Numbered from the stretch's first letter, positions 17,830 to 27,231 are shown. The stretch is DNA of 64,000 nucleotides from Pirellulales bacterium (GCA_019694435.1 JAIBBZ010000008.1:62001-126000); one strand, 5' to 3'. Numbers and translations are program-made. Notes: generated by a model from the letters alone, not told the origin.

Positions 17830-18741
17830 ATGCGCCCCTGCACTGTCTTCGCGCTTTGCGCGAGCCTGTTCTGTACGGCCGGCTGTTGCCAATCGCAGCC
17901 TACGGCCGCGGTCAACCCGTTCTTCCGCTCGACGGTTCCACCGCCAGGCACGGTCGCGCAGCCGCCGGGAACCGTGATGCCGGCGCCGATCGCACCCCCC
18001 ACGATCACCCCGGCGCCCGGCGGGCAATATGCGCCGTCGAGCGGCTTCCAGTTCCAAGGCAGTGCGGTCGAGCCGCGCCGCTCGCCCGCGGGCGGCGCCG
18101 GTTCATCTGAACTGGTGGTCGACCTCGACGGCAACGCGGCGCCGCTCGCGGCTCGGCAGACCTACGACGCCGAAGGAGACGACCTCCCTGATGCCGAGGA
18201 AGCCACGGCAACTCGGCCGGCGGCCCCCACGGCGGTCGTACGCATGCTCGATGCACCGGAAGAGGCACCTCTGGCCGAAGGCAGCGAAGCGGCTGTGGCC
18301 ACCCGGCAGCCGACGCGTCCGGCCACCGTGGTGCGCGTGTTGTCGCCGACGCAGCATACCTTGGCCATCGAGGACGATCAGGCCGAGCAAGACTCGGCGG
18401 TCGAAACAGCGTCGTACGAAGAACCTGTTAATCCCGAGACGGCCGAGCCGGTCGTCGCCGCGGCCGAACCGTCTGGGCGGTTCAGCCACGCCGACGACTA
18501 CTCGCTGCTCGAAGGCCGGCTCGAATACTCGCAAAAGAGTCGCCAATGGAAGCTGCGGTACATTCCGCTCGACGGCGTGACCGACGGCTACGGTGGCAGC
18601 GTCAACCTCGGCGAATCGTCCGCGCTGGCCGATTACCAGGAGGGCGATTTTGTCGTCGTGCGCGGCGAGGTCAAGGCGCCGCCGGCCAATGCACGATCGT
18701 TCGCCCCGCAGTTCGAGGTCGCCTCGGTTGCTCGGCAATAA
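17830..18741 (+). CDS. lipoprotein of unknown function
   Basis: A 303-residue protein starting MRPCTVFALCASLFCTAGCC; Cys19 after CTAG is a plausible lipidation site. The middle (about 30-190) is low-complexity, rich in Pro, Ala, Glu and Thr, and contains the internal repeat TRPAAPTAVVRMLDAPEEA / TRPATVVRVLSPTQHT. The C-terminal 90 residues look folded (LLEGRLEYSQKSRQWKLRYI, DFVVVRGEVKAPP) and resemble a small beta domain. An AAAGGA site lies just upstream. It precedes the SecA-like gene by 72 bp on the same strand. Confidence 0.75.
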   Translation: MRPCTVFALCASLFCTAGCCQSQPTAAVNPFFRSTVPPPGTVAQPPGTVMPAPIAPPTITPAPGGQYAPSSGFQFQGSAVEPRRSPAGGAGSSELVVDLDGNAAPLAARQTYDAEGDDLPDAEEATATRPAAPTAVVRMLDAPEEAPLAEGSEAAVATRQPTRPATVVRVLSPTQHTLAIEDDQAEQDSAVETASYEEPVNPETAEPVVAAAEPSGRFSHADDYSLLEGRLEYSQKSRQWKLRYIPLDGVTDGYGGSVNLGESSALADYQEGDFVVVRGEVKAPPANARSFAPQFEVASVARQ

Positions 18742-18813
18742 CGCGCACCGCGCATGGCGTAGAATATCGCAGGCAGTTTTCCCGCGAACTCGCACCGGCG
18801 TTTCTCTCTGCAC

Positions 18814-20748
18814 ATGATGCCCAGCCTGGCCTCGCTGTTCGGGTTCACGTCGCAGGGCCGCATCGGCGCGTACCGGGCCCTGTTACCGAAAATCGCCGGC
18901 TACGAGTCCGAATTGATGGCTTTAGGCGAGCAGGAGCTGCGCAAGCGCAGTTTGGCGCTGCGCTATCGCGCCAAGAGCCAGGAACCTCTGGTCGAGTTGC
19001 TGCCCGAGGCCTTTGCCCTGGTCCGCGAGGCCGGCCGCCGCACGCTGAACATGCGTCATTTTGACGTGCAGTTGATCGGCGGGATGGCGATGTTCCATCA
19101 CGGCATCGTCGAGATGCAAACCGGCGAAGGCAAGACACTCACGGCCACGCTGCCGATGTACATCTACGCGCTGGCCGGCAAGGGTGCCCACCTCGCTACG
19201 GTCAACGACTATCTAGCCAAGCGCGACGCCGACTGGATGCGGCCGATCTACGAGGCGCTGGGCATGTCGGTCGGCATCATCCAAACGGGCATGCAGCCGG
19301 CGGCCCGCCGCGGGGCCTATGCCAGCGACATCACCTACGGCACCGCCAAGGAGTTCGGCTTCGATTTTCTCCGCGACCGGTTGCTGCTGCGCCGCATCCG
19401 CGAGGGGCAGTTGGACGTGCTGGCCGGCATGCTGGGCCAGGCGGGCGGGATCGACGGCGACAAGCCGCTGCAACGAGACCCGTACTTCGCCCTGGTCGAC
19501 GAGGCCGACAGCATCTTGATCGACGAAGCGCGAACGCCGCTGATCATCAGCGCCCTGCCGACCGAGGCACAGAAAATGGCCGTGGCCTGCTACCAGTGGA
19601 CGGCCGAGGTCGTGCAGCATTTCGTCGAGGACGAACACTTCGAGTATGACCCGCTCAAGCAAAAGGCCGAGCTGACCGCCGCCGGACGGCAACTGGTTCG
19701 CCAATTGCCCAAGCCGACCGCCATGGACGCGATGGGCATGTTCACCATCTACAACTTCATCGAGCGCGGGCTGCGCGTCGAAAAGGCCTTTACCCGCGAC
19801 CGGCAGTATGTCGTTCGCGACGGCGAAATCGTGATCGTCGACGAATTCACCGGTCGGCTGTCCGAGGGCCGCAAATGGCGCGACGGCGTGCACCAGGCGA
19901 TCGAGGCCAAGGAGAAAGTCGACGTCACCGTCGAAACCGGCCAGGCGGCCCGTGTCACCGTGCAGGACTTCTTTCTTCGTTACGAGCACCTCGCCGGCAC
20001 GACGGGCACCGCCGCCAGCGCCGCGGCCGAGCTGCGCAAGATCTACAAACTGCAATTCGTCGCGGTGCCAACGAACAAGCCGGTCATTCGTCAGCGGCTC
20101 GATGATCGCGTCTACGGCACCGCCGACGCCAAGTGGCAGGCCATCGTCGAGGAAGTACGCGATTTGCACGCGACCGGGCGCCCCGTGCTGATCGGCACCC
20201 GGTCGATTGACAAGTCGGAGTTGCTGTCGCGAATGCTGCTCATGGAGGGCATCACGCACCAGGTGCTCAATGCCCATAAGATCGCCGAGGAGGCCGAGAT
20301 TGTCTCCGACGCCGGCCAGCGCGGGCGCGTGACCGTGTCGACCAACATGGCCGGCCGCGGTACCGACATCAAGCTCGGTGAAAGCGTCGCGGAACTCGGC
20401 GGCCTGATGGTGATCTGCACCGAGATGCACGATTCGGCGCGCATCGATCGCCAGTTGGTCGGCCGTTGCGGACGCCAGGGCGATCCCGGCACGTTCCGGC
20501 AATACCTGGCGCTCGACGATGAAATCCTGGGCAATGGCCTAGGCGCCAAACGCGGAGACAAGCTTCAGCAGCGAGGCGAACGCAATCCCGGCCTGATCAA
20601 CGGGATGACGGGCCTGTTTCGCCGGGCACAGCGCAAGATCGAACGCCGCCATTTTGTCGATCGCAAGACGCTGCTCTACTACGAGAAGGAGCGGAAGAAG
20701 ATGCACCAGCAGATGGGGCAAGACCCCTATCTCGATTTTCCCGGCTGA
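18814..20748 (+). CDS. short SecA-like preprotein translocase ATPase
   Basis: A DEAD-type motor related to SecA. It has MQTGEGKT (Walker A, 104-108), TVNDYLAKRDADWM, DEADSILIDEARTPLIIS (Walker B, 229-232), TNMAGRGTDIKL and GRCGRQGDPG. Bacterial SecA is 800-950 residues; this one is 644 and stops soon after the second motor domain. The helical scaffold is shortened and the zinc-binding tail is missing, so it is probably an accessory (SecA2-like) paralogue rather than the housekeeping SecA. No SecB/SecY partner is nearby. Walker B reads DEAD where housekeeping SecA usually has DEVD. The last 22 bp overlap the convergent small membrane protein gene. Confidence 0.88.
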   Translation: MMPSLASLFGFTSQGRIGAYRALLPKIAGYESELMALGEQELRKRSLALRYRAKSQEPLVELLPEAFALVREAGRRTLNMRHFDVQLIGGMAMFHHGIVEMQTGEGKTLTATLPMYIYALAGKGAHLATVNDYLAKRDADWMRPIYEALGMSVGIIQTGMQPAARRGAYASDITYGTAKEFGFDFLRDRLLLRRIREGQLDVLAGMLGQAGGIDGDKPLQRDPYFALVDEADSILIDEARTPLIISALPTEAQKMAVACYQWTAEVVQHFVEDEHFEYDPLKQKAELTAAGRQLVRQLPKPTAMDAMGMFTIYNFIERGLRVEKAFTRDRQYVVRDGEIVIVDEFTGRLSEGRKWRDGVHQAIEAKEKVDVTVETGQAARVTVQDFFLRYEHLAGTTGTAASAAAELRKIYKLQFVAVPTNKPVIRQRLDDRVYGTADAKWQAIVEEVRDLHATGRPVLIGTRSIDKSELLSRMLLMEGITHQVLNAHKIAEEAEIVSDAGQRGRVTVSTNMAGRGTDIKLGESVAELGGLMVICTEMHDSARIDRQLVGRCGRQGDPGTFRQYLALDDEILGNGLGAKRGDKLQQRGERNPGLINGMTGLFRRAQRKIERRHFVDRKTLLYYEKERKKMHQQMGQDPYLDFPG

Positions 20749-21068
20749 TGCGCTGCTGGCTGCGGCGCGTCTGGCGCCAACCGGGGCCGCAGCAGCGCCG
20801 CGATCACCAACGCGATCACGGCCAGCACGAACAGCTTTGGCCACAGGGCGAGCACCAGCGCCAGCGCGAGCAGCGCGGCCATCACCAACCGGCTCGTCCA
20901 GGCTTGCAACTGCGGCAGCGCCAACCAGATCGCGCCCAACACCGTGCCGATGCGCAAGCACGCCGCCGACGCTTGCGCCGTGGCAGCGCCCGCCGGTCCG
21001 AACAGCCACAACAGCCCGGCCACCACGCCCAACAGTAGCGCCACGGCACCGATCCGTTTGCGAGACAT
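20727..21068 (-). CDS. small multi-spanning membrane protein
   Basis: A 113-residue hydrophobic protein with about four predicted membrane segments (GAVALLLGVVAGLLWLFGPA; IGTVLGAIWLALP; LVMAALLALALVLALWP; FVLAVIALVIAALL) and a Pro-rich basic tail. No family recognised. It is the last gene of the long minus-strand run, 50 bp after the HtrA-like pseudo-protease, and overlaps the 3' end of the SecA-like gene by 22 bp. The strong hydrophobic pattern argues that it is real despite its size. Confidence 0.6.
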   Translation of the reverse strand: MSRKRIGAVALLLGVVAGLLWLFGPAGAATAQASAACLRIGTVLGAIWLALPQLQAWTSRLVMAALLALALVLALWPKLFVLAVIALVIAALLRPRLAPDAPQPAAHQPGKSR

Positions 21069-21118
21069 GAGCGGTTTGCCTGCGGGGTCGTCTAGGCCGG
21101 ATGCAATTGCCGGCGGCT

Positions 21119-23101
21119 TCAGATGCGGTCGAGCAGTTCAAGCCAGCGGGCCACGGCTTGCAAATCTTCGCCCGTCGGCAGATGTGCCGTGCCGCTCTGC
21201 GAAAGCACGTTGACCCGGTAGTTCATTTGCCCAATGGCCTCGAGCGATTCCTGGATGCGGCCGGCCTGCGCCGATTGCTCAGGCACGAATGCAAGCACGT
21301 CGAGCCGATAGGCCGGCTCGTTCTCAGGGGGCTTCTGCGCGAGCACCGTATCAATCGCGACGACGCCCGCGAATAGTTCCCGATTCCGCAAGGCAAACAC
21401 GTACGCCGCGGTGCCGCCGGTTTGCTGCCCCATCGCCACGGTCCGTGCCCGATCGACGGCATATCGTTGCTCAAGCTCGGCATACACTCCACGGGCAAAT
21501 TCGACGTCGGGCAGTGTCCAGCGGCCCGGCGTCGCTGGGCTCGGTGCGACGAGGATCAGGCCGCGCGCATCGCACAGCGGTTGCCAGGCACGCAGCAGCT
21601 CATCGCGGTCGACCGGCTCGGCTCCGTCGAACCAGAACACCAGGCCGTAGCGCATACCGGACTGGTAAGTCTCGGGGACGTAGGCGATGGCTTCCTGCGG
21701 CAGCTCGGGCAGCTTGAGCGTTTGGCGCCCTAGGGCCGGGTGTTCGGCCTCGGGCGCTCCATTCGCCGCTTCCGCCGGGCTCGGCGCGGCCGGCACCTCG
21801 TAATCCAGTTCGCCGGGCTGCGGTCCAAGTTGCGGCTCGAGCACGACGATTTGGTCGCCCCGTTGCACGGTTAGCTTGACCGTGTCGCCGGGCTGATAAC
21901 GCGCAAGCGCGGCGGTCAATTGCGTTCGATCAGCGATGGCCGATCCTGCGACTTCGGTGACGACGTCGCCGACCGCCAGGCCGACAGCCGCAGCGGGGCT
22001 GTCGGGCAGGACCGATCTCACTTCGACGCCGGCCGGCGCACCGGCAGCGCGCTCGCCGCGCGAAGGGAGCAGGCCCAAGTACGGATGTTCGTACGGTTCC
22101 AACTCGCCCACCAGTTCGACTTCGAACGACTCGCGCGCGTTGCCCCGTTCGACCACGATCGAAGTCCGATCGCCGGCGTAGAGCGGCTGCAGTTGGCGGT
22201 ACAACTCGCCTTGGCGCGTGACGGCGACGCCGGCTACTTCGACCACGCGGTCGCCCGGCAGCAGGCCCGCCTTGGCGGCCGGCGAATTCGGCCGACAGGT
22301 ATCAATTGTCACCGGCTCGGCCAATGGGCCTTTTTCCTTGAGCGTGATGCCGAGAATCCCCGGGCGCAGATCCGTACCTGCCTGCCACCGAGGCAGCATG
22401 CGCATGACATGCGCCAAGGGAACTGCGAAACCAATGCCGGAGTCGTACCATTCGACGCCAGCGATCTCGTCGCCGCCCTGCGGCGAAAGCGGCACCAACA
22501 CGCCCAGCACCCGGCCACGGATGTCGATTAGCGGTCCACCGTAATTCGCTGGCGAGATCTTGGCGTCGGTCTGGATGACCCGGCCGCCCAATCGTGCCAA
22601 GGCGCTGACGATGCCGACCGAAATGTTCGGCTCGTCGGCGGCATACGTTCGCCCCAGGGCAATGGCCCAGGCACCGACCGAAGTCTCCTCCTCGGGCACG
22701 ATCTCCGGAATGACCAGCGGTGACGGCGCATCGACCTTGAGCAGCGTCAACTGCCGGCTCCGGTCGTTGGCCACGCGCTGTGCAGGTAGTCGAGTGCCAT
22801 CGGGCAGTGTGACCAGGATCGATGCCGGCTGCTGCACGAAGTTGAATGAGCTGGAGACGATGTAACCATCGGCCGTGAGCACGACCCCGGTCGTCGGTCC
22901 CGTGCCGACGAGCAACTCGCCGACGCGCTCCAGCCCGCCGACCGTTTCGATGCGCACGACGCTGGGCGCCGCGCGCATGGCGGCTGCGCGGATGGCCCGC
23001 TCTTCGGCGGCCGGATCGGCGGCGCACGCCACCGCGGCCTGGCAGAGCAAGCCGAGACCGAGCGTTAGCCTGATCGACGCATGACGGAGTGATCGATTCA
23101 C
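21119..23101 (-). CDS. HtrA-like pseudo-protease with two PDZ domains and a C-terminal inactive hydrolase-like domain
   Basis: An exported protein of 660 residues; the signal peptide is about 1-28. Residues 35-215 align with the HtrA (S1C) fold, but by motif alignment the catalytic His, Asp and Ser are replaced by Phe86 (in GYIVSSSFNF), Gln117 (RSRQLTLLK) and Tyr187 (ISPANYGGP). Two PDZ domains follow (about 250-350 and 355-450). The last 170 residues resemble an esterase alpha/beta fold, yet the nucleophile elbow reads MGQQTGGTAA instead of GHSMGG, so it too seems inactive. The GTG at 23101 gives a GTGA overlap with the upstream gene and a clean signal peptide. Likely role: substrate binding or scaffolding in the periplasm. 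This is inference. Confidence 0.82.
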   Translation of the reverse strand: MNRSLRHASIRLTLGLGLLCQAAVACAADPAAEERAIRAAAMRAAPSVVRIETVGGLERVGELLVGTGPTTGVVLTADGYIVSSSFNFVQQPASILVTLPDGTRLPAQRVANDRSRQLTLLKVDAPSPLVIPEIVPEEETSVGAWAIALGRTYAADEPNISVGIVSALARLGGRVIQTDAKISPANYGGPLIDIRGRVLGVLVPLSPQGGDEIAGVEWYDSGIGFAVPLAHVMRMLPRWQAGTDLRPGILGITLKEKGPLAEPVTIDTCRPNSPAAKAGLLPGDRVVEVAGVAVTRQGELYRQLQPLYAGDRTSIVVERGNARESFEVELVGELEPYEHPYLGLLPSRGERAAGAPAGVEVRSVLPDSPAAAVGLAVGDVVTEVAGSAIADRTQLTAALARYQPGDTVKLTVQRGDQIVVLEPQLGPQPGELDYEVPAAPSPAEAANGAPEAEHPALGRQTLKLPELPQEAIAYVPETYQSGMRYGLVFWFDGAEPVDRDELLRAWQPLCDARGLILVAPSPATPGRWTLPDVEFARGVYAELEQRYAVDRARTVAMGQQTGGTAAYVFALRNRELFAGVVAIDTVLAQKPPENEPAYRLDVLAFVPEQSAQAGRIQESLEAIGQMNYRVNVLSQSGTAHLPTGEDLQAVARWLELLDRI

Positions 23102-24171
23102 GGCGCGGCCTCCGTCGCCGGCGCCGACTCTTCTGCGGGCGCACGCAGCGTGAAATCGCGCAGCTCTTGTCCCCGCATGATCGTCAGCGTCAATGGGTCG
23201 GCGCGATCGACGAGTCCGACTTCGGCGACGAGCGATTTGCACGATTGCACGAGCTTGCCGGCAACGAACACCACGAGATCGTCGGGCAGCAAGCCGGCCG
23301 TTTCGGCAGGCGAGTCGGGTAGTACGACGTCGACATAGGGCGGCGTGCGCTCGACGACGTCGGGCACCAGTACGATGCCGAGCTGCTCCAAATCGTGAGG
23401 AAAGTCGGGGCGTTTTGTCGCGTCCTCCGCGCTGCTAGCGACAAACTGGCCCGCCATGATCTGTTCGACCGACGTGCGCAGCTGCGACAACGGAACGGCA
23501 TAGTTCAGCCAGGTGTTCTGCTGCGCGTCGCGCAACTCGCCGCCCAGCATGCCCACGGGCCGGCCCAAGAAATCGGTCAGCAGCCCACCGGCCGAACCGG
23601 GGTTGTTGGTCATGGCATCGAGCACGTAGACGGGGCCCTTGTAGGGCGTCTCAAAAGCGCCGCTGCGCGCGTCGAGATTCCAACGCGCGGCGACCTGGCC
23701 GTGCAGCAGGCTTGCCGGCTCGTCGCCCGTCGCGATGCCGAAAAGATTGCAGAAAGCCAGCACACGCGTGCCTAGTGCGGCGTCGGCCGCCTGTGCGAGG
23801 TCGATATACGGCAGGTCCGTTGCATCGATCTTGAGGACGGCCGCCTCGACGCGTGGGTCCGCGCCGACGAGCCGGGCATCGAATTTGCGCCCGTCATCGA
23901 GCGTCACGGAGACAAAATCGGTATCCAGCACGTGGCTCCAAGCGGTCAGCACGTGCCCCTCGGGAGAGATCACGATGCCCGACTGGTAGGGCTCCAGGCC
24001 GCGCAATCCGCCGGCGCCGTAGACCTTCACGATCTTCGGGAGGTTAGCCGCGATCGCCTCGCTGAGCGGCTCTCCCGGCGGTTCCTGTGCGCGTGCGAGG
24101 CTATTGGCGCAGACGCATAGCAAGAGCGCGGGCAGCACCGGCAGGCAGCGTAGAAGCGATCGGCCGACCAT
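23098..24171 (-). CDS. HtrA-like protein with one PDZ domain, catalytic Ser lost
   Basis: An exported S1C-type protein of 357 residues with signal peptide 1-28. His80 is kept (VLTAWSHVL). The catalytic Asp position is Glu109 (DPRVEAAVLK), and the Ser motif NPGNSGG reads NPGSAGG, placing Ala194 at the nucleophile with Ser193 one residue early. Activity is therefore doubtful. A single PDZ domain occupies about 265-345 (GIVLVPDVVERTPPYVDVVL, SPAETAGLLPDDLVV). It starts 3 bp after the active HtrA gene's stop and overlaps the next gene by 4 bp, so all three HtrA-like proteins should be made together. Confidence 0.85.
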   Translation of the reverse strand: MVGRSLLRCLPVLPALLLCVCANSLARAQEPPGEPLSEAIAANLPKIVKVYGAGGLRGLEPYQSGIVISPEGHVLTAWSHVLDTDFVSVTLDDGRKFDARLVGADPRVEAAVLKIDATDLPYIDLAQAADAALGTRVLAFCNLFGIATGDEPASLLHGQVAARWNLDARSGAFETPYKGPVYVLDAMTNNPGSAGGLLTDFLGRPVGMLGGELRDAQQNTWLNYAVPLSQLRTSVEQIMAGQFVASSAEDATKRPDFPHDLEQLGIVLVPDVVERTPPYVDVVLPDSPAETAGLLPDDLVVFVAGKLVQSCKSLVAEVGLVDRADPLTLTIMRGQELRDFTLRAPAEESAPATEAAP

Positions 24172-24174
24172 CGA

Positions 24175-25986
24175 TTACTTCGCCTCCTTGGGTTCGCCGG
24201 CAGCAGCGAGATCGACGACGTCGAGCTTCCAATCGGCGAAGACCTGGTCGCCGTGGCGCACGAGAATTCGCGTGGGGACAAGCCTGCCTTCCCGTTCCTC
24301 ATAGTCCAACAACGACACCTCACAGGGATCGTCAACGGTGTCGGTGAACAATTCGACGCCGATTAGCCAGCCGCGCTCTTCGTCGCAGTAGAACCGCGCC
24401 TCGACGCCCCCGGTCGTGGCGATGATGGTATGCGCCGGCTGCAGTTCGATGCCGAACGGATAGATCCCGCCGTATTCGACTTGTTCCAGTGCGGTCGGTC
24501 CGCCCACGAGCAGCCGCCGCCACAGGAAGAGCGCCGGCAACAGGCCGCCGGTGCCCTCGGGCACGACGTTCGCCGCGAGTTGATCGGCCCCGACGAGCGC
24601 TGCTTGCTGGCCGGCCCACGTCAGCCGCGCCGAGTCGGCACTCAGTTCTATCTCGACAGGTGCGCCGGTCGCATCGGCGCCAGTCAGCTTCCACAGACCG
24701 TCGACCGCGGCGAAGCTGGCTTGCGTGGGCACGGCGCGCCACACGCGGTCGCGCTCGGGTGTGTTGAAATAGAAGTTTGCAAAGCCCGGTCGCGGCACGA
24801 GCAGTGCCTTGATCGCGTCGGGCACCGACGGTTGCTGGTGCGCGTGGCCAAATGGCATCTTCGGCCGCGGCGCGGGCCGTTGTGGCGGCTCGTCCTGGGG
24901 CTCATCCGAGTCCGGCTTGTCGGGTTGGTCGGGGGCCGGCTCCGCCGGTGGCTCCGGCTCGAAGCCGCCGGCCAGCTCGTTCAGCTCCCCGGCGGCGTGC
25001 AGGCTGGGCAACCGCACCAGGATGCGGAATTTCTCACCCTCGCGACGAAACACCAGCGGCACGCGCCAATCCGCCGGAAAGATCCCCAACACATTCTTGA
25101 AGGCGTTGACCGTACGAATCGGCCGTCCGCCGAACGACACGATTTCGTCGCCGTGGCGCAGGCCGCGCCGATAGGCATCGCAGTCTTCCAACAGGTTGCT
25201 CACCACGACGCGCCCTTCGGCATCGGTCGTCACCGTCGCGCCCAACGTCGCATGATCGACGAGGCGGCCGCCGCGCAGCGCGCCCAGAAAGTGCTTGATC
25301 TGGTTGATGGTGATCGCGTAACCGACGCCCACGTTGACGCGCCCACGCTTTTCGAACGAGCCACGGCCGTTGATGCCGATCAGTTGACCGTTGGCGTTGA
25401 ACAGCGGTCCGCCCGAGTTGCCGGGATTGATCGAAGCGTCGGTCTGCAGGCAGTCGGCATACTCGAGAATCGTGCCCGATGGGTACTGATAGCGATGCAC
25501 CCCGGAGACGATGCCGTAGGTGACGGTCGGTTGAAAGTCGCCGGCCAGCAGGAACGGGTTGCCCATGGCAAAGACCCAGTCGCCGACGCGCACTTCGTCG
25601 CTGTCGGCCATCTGCGCGACGGGAAAGTCTTCGCGACCCAGCAGCTTGATCAGGGCCACGTCGCCCGTGGGATCGATACCGACGATCACCGCGTCGTACA
25701 GGCGGCCATCGGCCAGACCGCATTTCATGAAATCGCCGGCCCCCTTCGTGACGTGAAAATTGCTGAGCGCGAATCCGTCGGCGGTGATCAACACGCCGGA
25801 GCCGCCGTTGGTACCAGCCGGATCAAAGATCGCCACCACGGCCTGGCTGGCGCGCGCCATCACGTCGACGCGCTGGGCCTCGGCCTGCAGCACGGCATAC
25901 GGCACGTCCTCGGCGTTTACGCGGCCGGGCGAGCCTAGACACGCGACGGCGAGTAGTAGGGCACAAGCGATGAATCGGCAGGTCAT
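24175..25986 (-). CDS. HtrA/DegP-type periplasmic serine protease with PDZ domain
   Basis: A 603-residue exported S1C protease with signal peptide 1-25. The catalytic triad is intact: His78 (ALSNFHV), Asp109 (DPTGDVALIK) and Ser191 (NPGNSGGPL). A PDZ-like domain follows (about 250-335), then a disordered Pro/Asp/Glu-rich linker (about 345-385) with EPPAEPAPDQPDKPD. The last 215 residues form an extra beta-rich domain (LWKLTGADATGAPVEIELSA) not found in DegP, function unknown. It overlaps the NPCBM gene upstream by 4 bp. It is the only HtrA of the three that looks catalytically competent. Confidence 0.9.
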   Translation of the reverse strand: MTCRFIACALLLAVACLGSPGRVNAEDVPYAVLQAEAQRVDVMARASQAVVAIFDPAGTNGGSGVLITADGFALSNFHVTKGAGDFMKCGLADGRLYDAVIVGIDPTGDVALIKLLGREDFPVAQMADSDEVRVGDWVFAMGNPFLLAGDFQPTVTYGIVSGVHRYQYPSGTILEYADCLQTDASINPGNSGGPLFNANGQLIGINGRGSFEKRGRVNVGVGYAITINQIKHFLGALRGGRLVDHATLGATVTTDAEGRVVVSNLLEDCDAYRRGLRHGDEIVSFGGRPIRTVNAFKNVLGIFPADWRVPLVFRREGEKFRILVRLPSLHAAGELNELAGGFEPEPPAEPAPDQPDKPDSDEPQDEPPQRPAPRPKMPFGHAHQQPSVPDAIKALLVPRPGFANFYFNTPERDRVWRAVPTQASFAAVDGLWKLTGADATGAPVEIELSADSARLTWAGQQAALVGADQLAANVVPEGTGGLLPALFLWRRLLVGGPTALEQVEYGGIYPFGIELQPAHTIIATTGGVEARFYCDEERGWLIGVELFTDTVDDPCEVSLLDYEEREGRLVPTRILVRHGDQVFADWKLDVVDLAAAGEPKEAK

Positions 25987-27215
25987 TTTTCCAGTTTCGC
26001 CTCGCCGAGGTCGAGTTGATCGCCGATATCGAGGTCCGCACCAAAACCGACCCGAAACTTGAGTCGATTCACGCCCTGAAGATCAAGCTCCAGCGGCATG
26101 CCGGGGGATCGGCCGTCGAGCGTGGCTTCGAACAGCAAACGGTCGTCGCCGTAGATCGCAAGCTGCACATTGCCTTGCGGGCGCACGGCGTCGTCGATGC
26201 CCGCCACGGTAGTAAAACGCTTGAACTTGTCGGGCAGACGGTACACCAGTTCGGTCCGGCTGCGCAGGGCCACTCCGCGGGCGAATTCTTGACCAGCGAT
26301 GCGCATGGGGCCGCCGTCGAAGGCGGCATCGATGCGCGGTGCGTAATGGGCCGCCAGTGCCGCCGGCAACTCGGCCGGTGCGAAATAGGGGCTCCAATTC
26401 ATGAGCTCCGGCCGCAGATCTCCCAGCGCCACGACCTTGCCTTGACTGAAATCGATCCGGGCGAGCATCGACCAGGGCAGCTTCAACTCCAGTCCTGCCG
26501 GCGTGGTCACGTTCAGGACGCCCGCCGCCAGCTCGACCAGGTGCAGCAGCACGCGCGTGCCATTGGTCAAGGTCGCCTGGGCCGCGGAACCGAACGCCGG
26601 CGTTGCTCCGTGGGCATAGATCAGCGCCGCTGCCCGCGCGCGTTTGACCGCCAGTGTTTCGCCGTCGGTTTCGAACGCAATCGTCGCTTCGGTGACATCG
26701 CCGAGCACGCCTTCGACATAGTCGAGCGCCTCGCGCTTGGCTACGACGATACGATCACTCTTGGCCGGGTGCTCGGTGAGATCGGCGACCAGGGCCTGCC
26801 ATTCTGTGCCGTGCGCCGCGAGCGCTTCGGCTTGCAGGCCGACGAAGCTGATCGCAGCCGTGCCCGACTCGACCGACAACGGCTGGCCATCGGGACCAAC
26901 GGCCGCAATGGTCGCGCGGCCGCCGGCAACCTGGTAGGCCGTGGCCGGCAAGCTCGTGCCGTCGAGCCAGGTAACCTGGATCGGCGCGGCGGCCGCGGTA
27001 CCGGTGTCGCCGGGCGATACGGGCTTGAGGTCCAAAAGCCGGGCGATCGGGTGCTCGACGACGCCTGCGGCCGTTTCGACGCGAATCTGCCGATCGGAAA
27101 GTTCGACCACGATGCCGTGCACCGAGCCGCCGCCGGCCAGCGACAACTCGATCTCTGCGGGCTTGCCTGCGCCCAGCAGCGCGGCGGCGATCGACATGAC
27201 CAGAACCGGGTTCAT
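25983..27215 (-). CDS. exported protein with C-terminal NPCBM-like carbohydrate-binding domain
   Basis: A 410-residue protein with a short N-terminal hydrophobic segment. Residues 20-240 are beta-rich, with repeated small SH3-like units (GGGSVHGIVVELSDRQIRVE; LTNGTRVLLHLVELAAGVLN). Residues about 275-405 match the NPCBM/NEW2 pattern: GGPMRIAGQEFARGVALRSR, TELVYRLPDKFKRFTTVAGI and a final FRVGFGADLDIGDQLDLGEA. NPCBM domains are associated with carbohydrate binding, so this may anchor the system to cell-wall or surface glycan (inference). The start is 16 bp after the upstream gene; the stop overlaps the HtrA start (ATGA). Confidence 0.75.
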   Translation of the reverse strand: MNPVLVMSIAAALLGAGKPAEIELSLAGGGSVHGIVVELSDRQIRVETAAGVVEHPIARLLDLKPVSPGDTGTAAAAPIQVTWLDGTSLPATAYQVAGGRATIAAVGPDGQPLSVESGTAAISFVGLQAEALAAHGTEWQALVADLTEHPAKSDRIVVAKREALDYVEGVLGDVTEATIAFETDGETLAVKRARAAALIYAHGATPAFGSAAQATLTNGTRVLLHLVELAAGVLNVTTPAGLELKLPWSMLARIDFSQGKVVALGDLRPELMNWSPYFAPAELPAALAAHYAPRIDAAFDGGPMRIAGQEFARGVALRSRTELVYRLPDKFKRFTTVAGIDDAVRPQGNVQLAIYGDDRLLFEATLDGRSPGMPLELDLQGVNRLKFRVGFGADLDIGDQLDLGEAKLEK

Positions 27216-27231
27216 CGTCTTCTTCCGCTCG

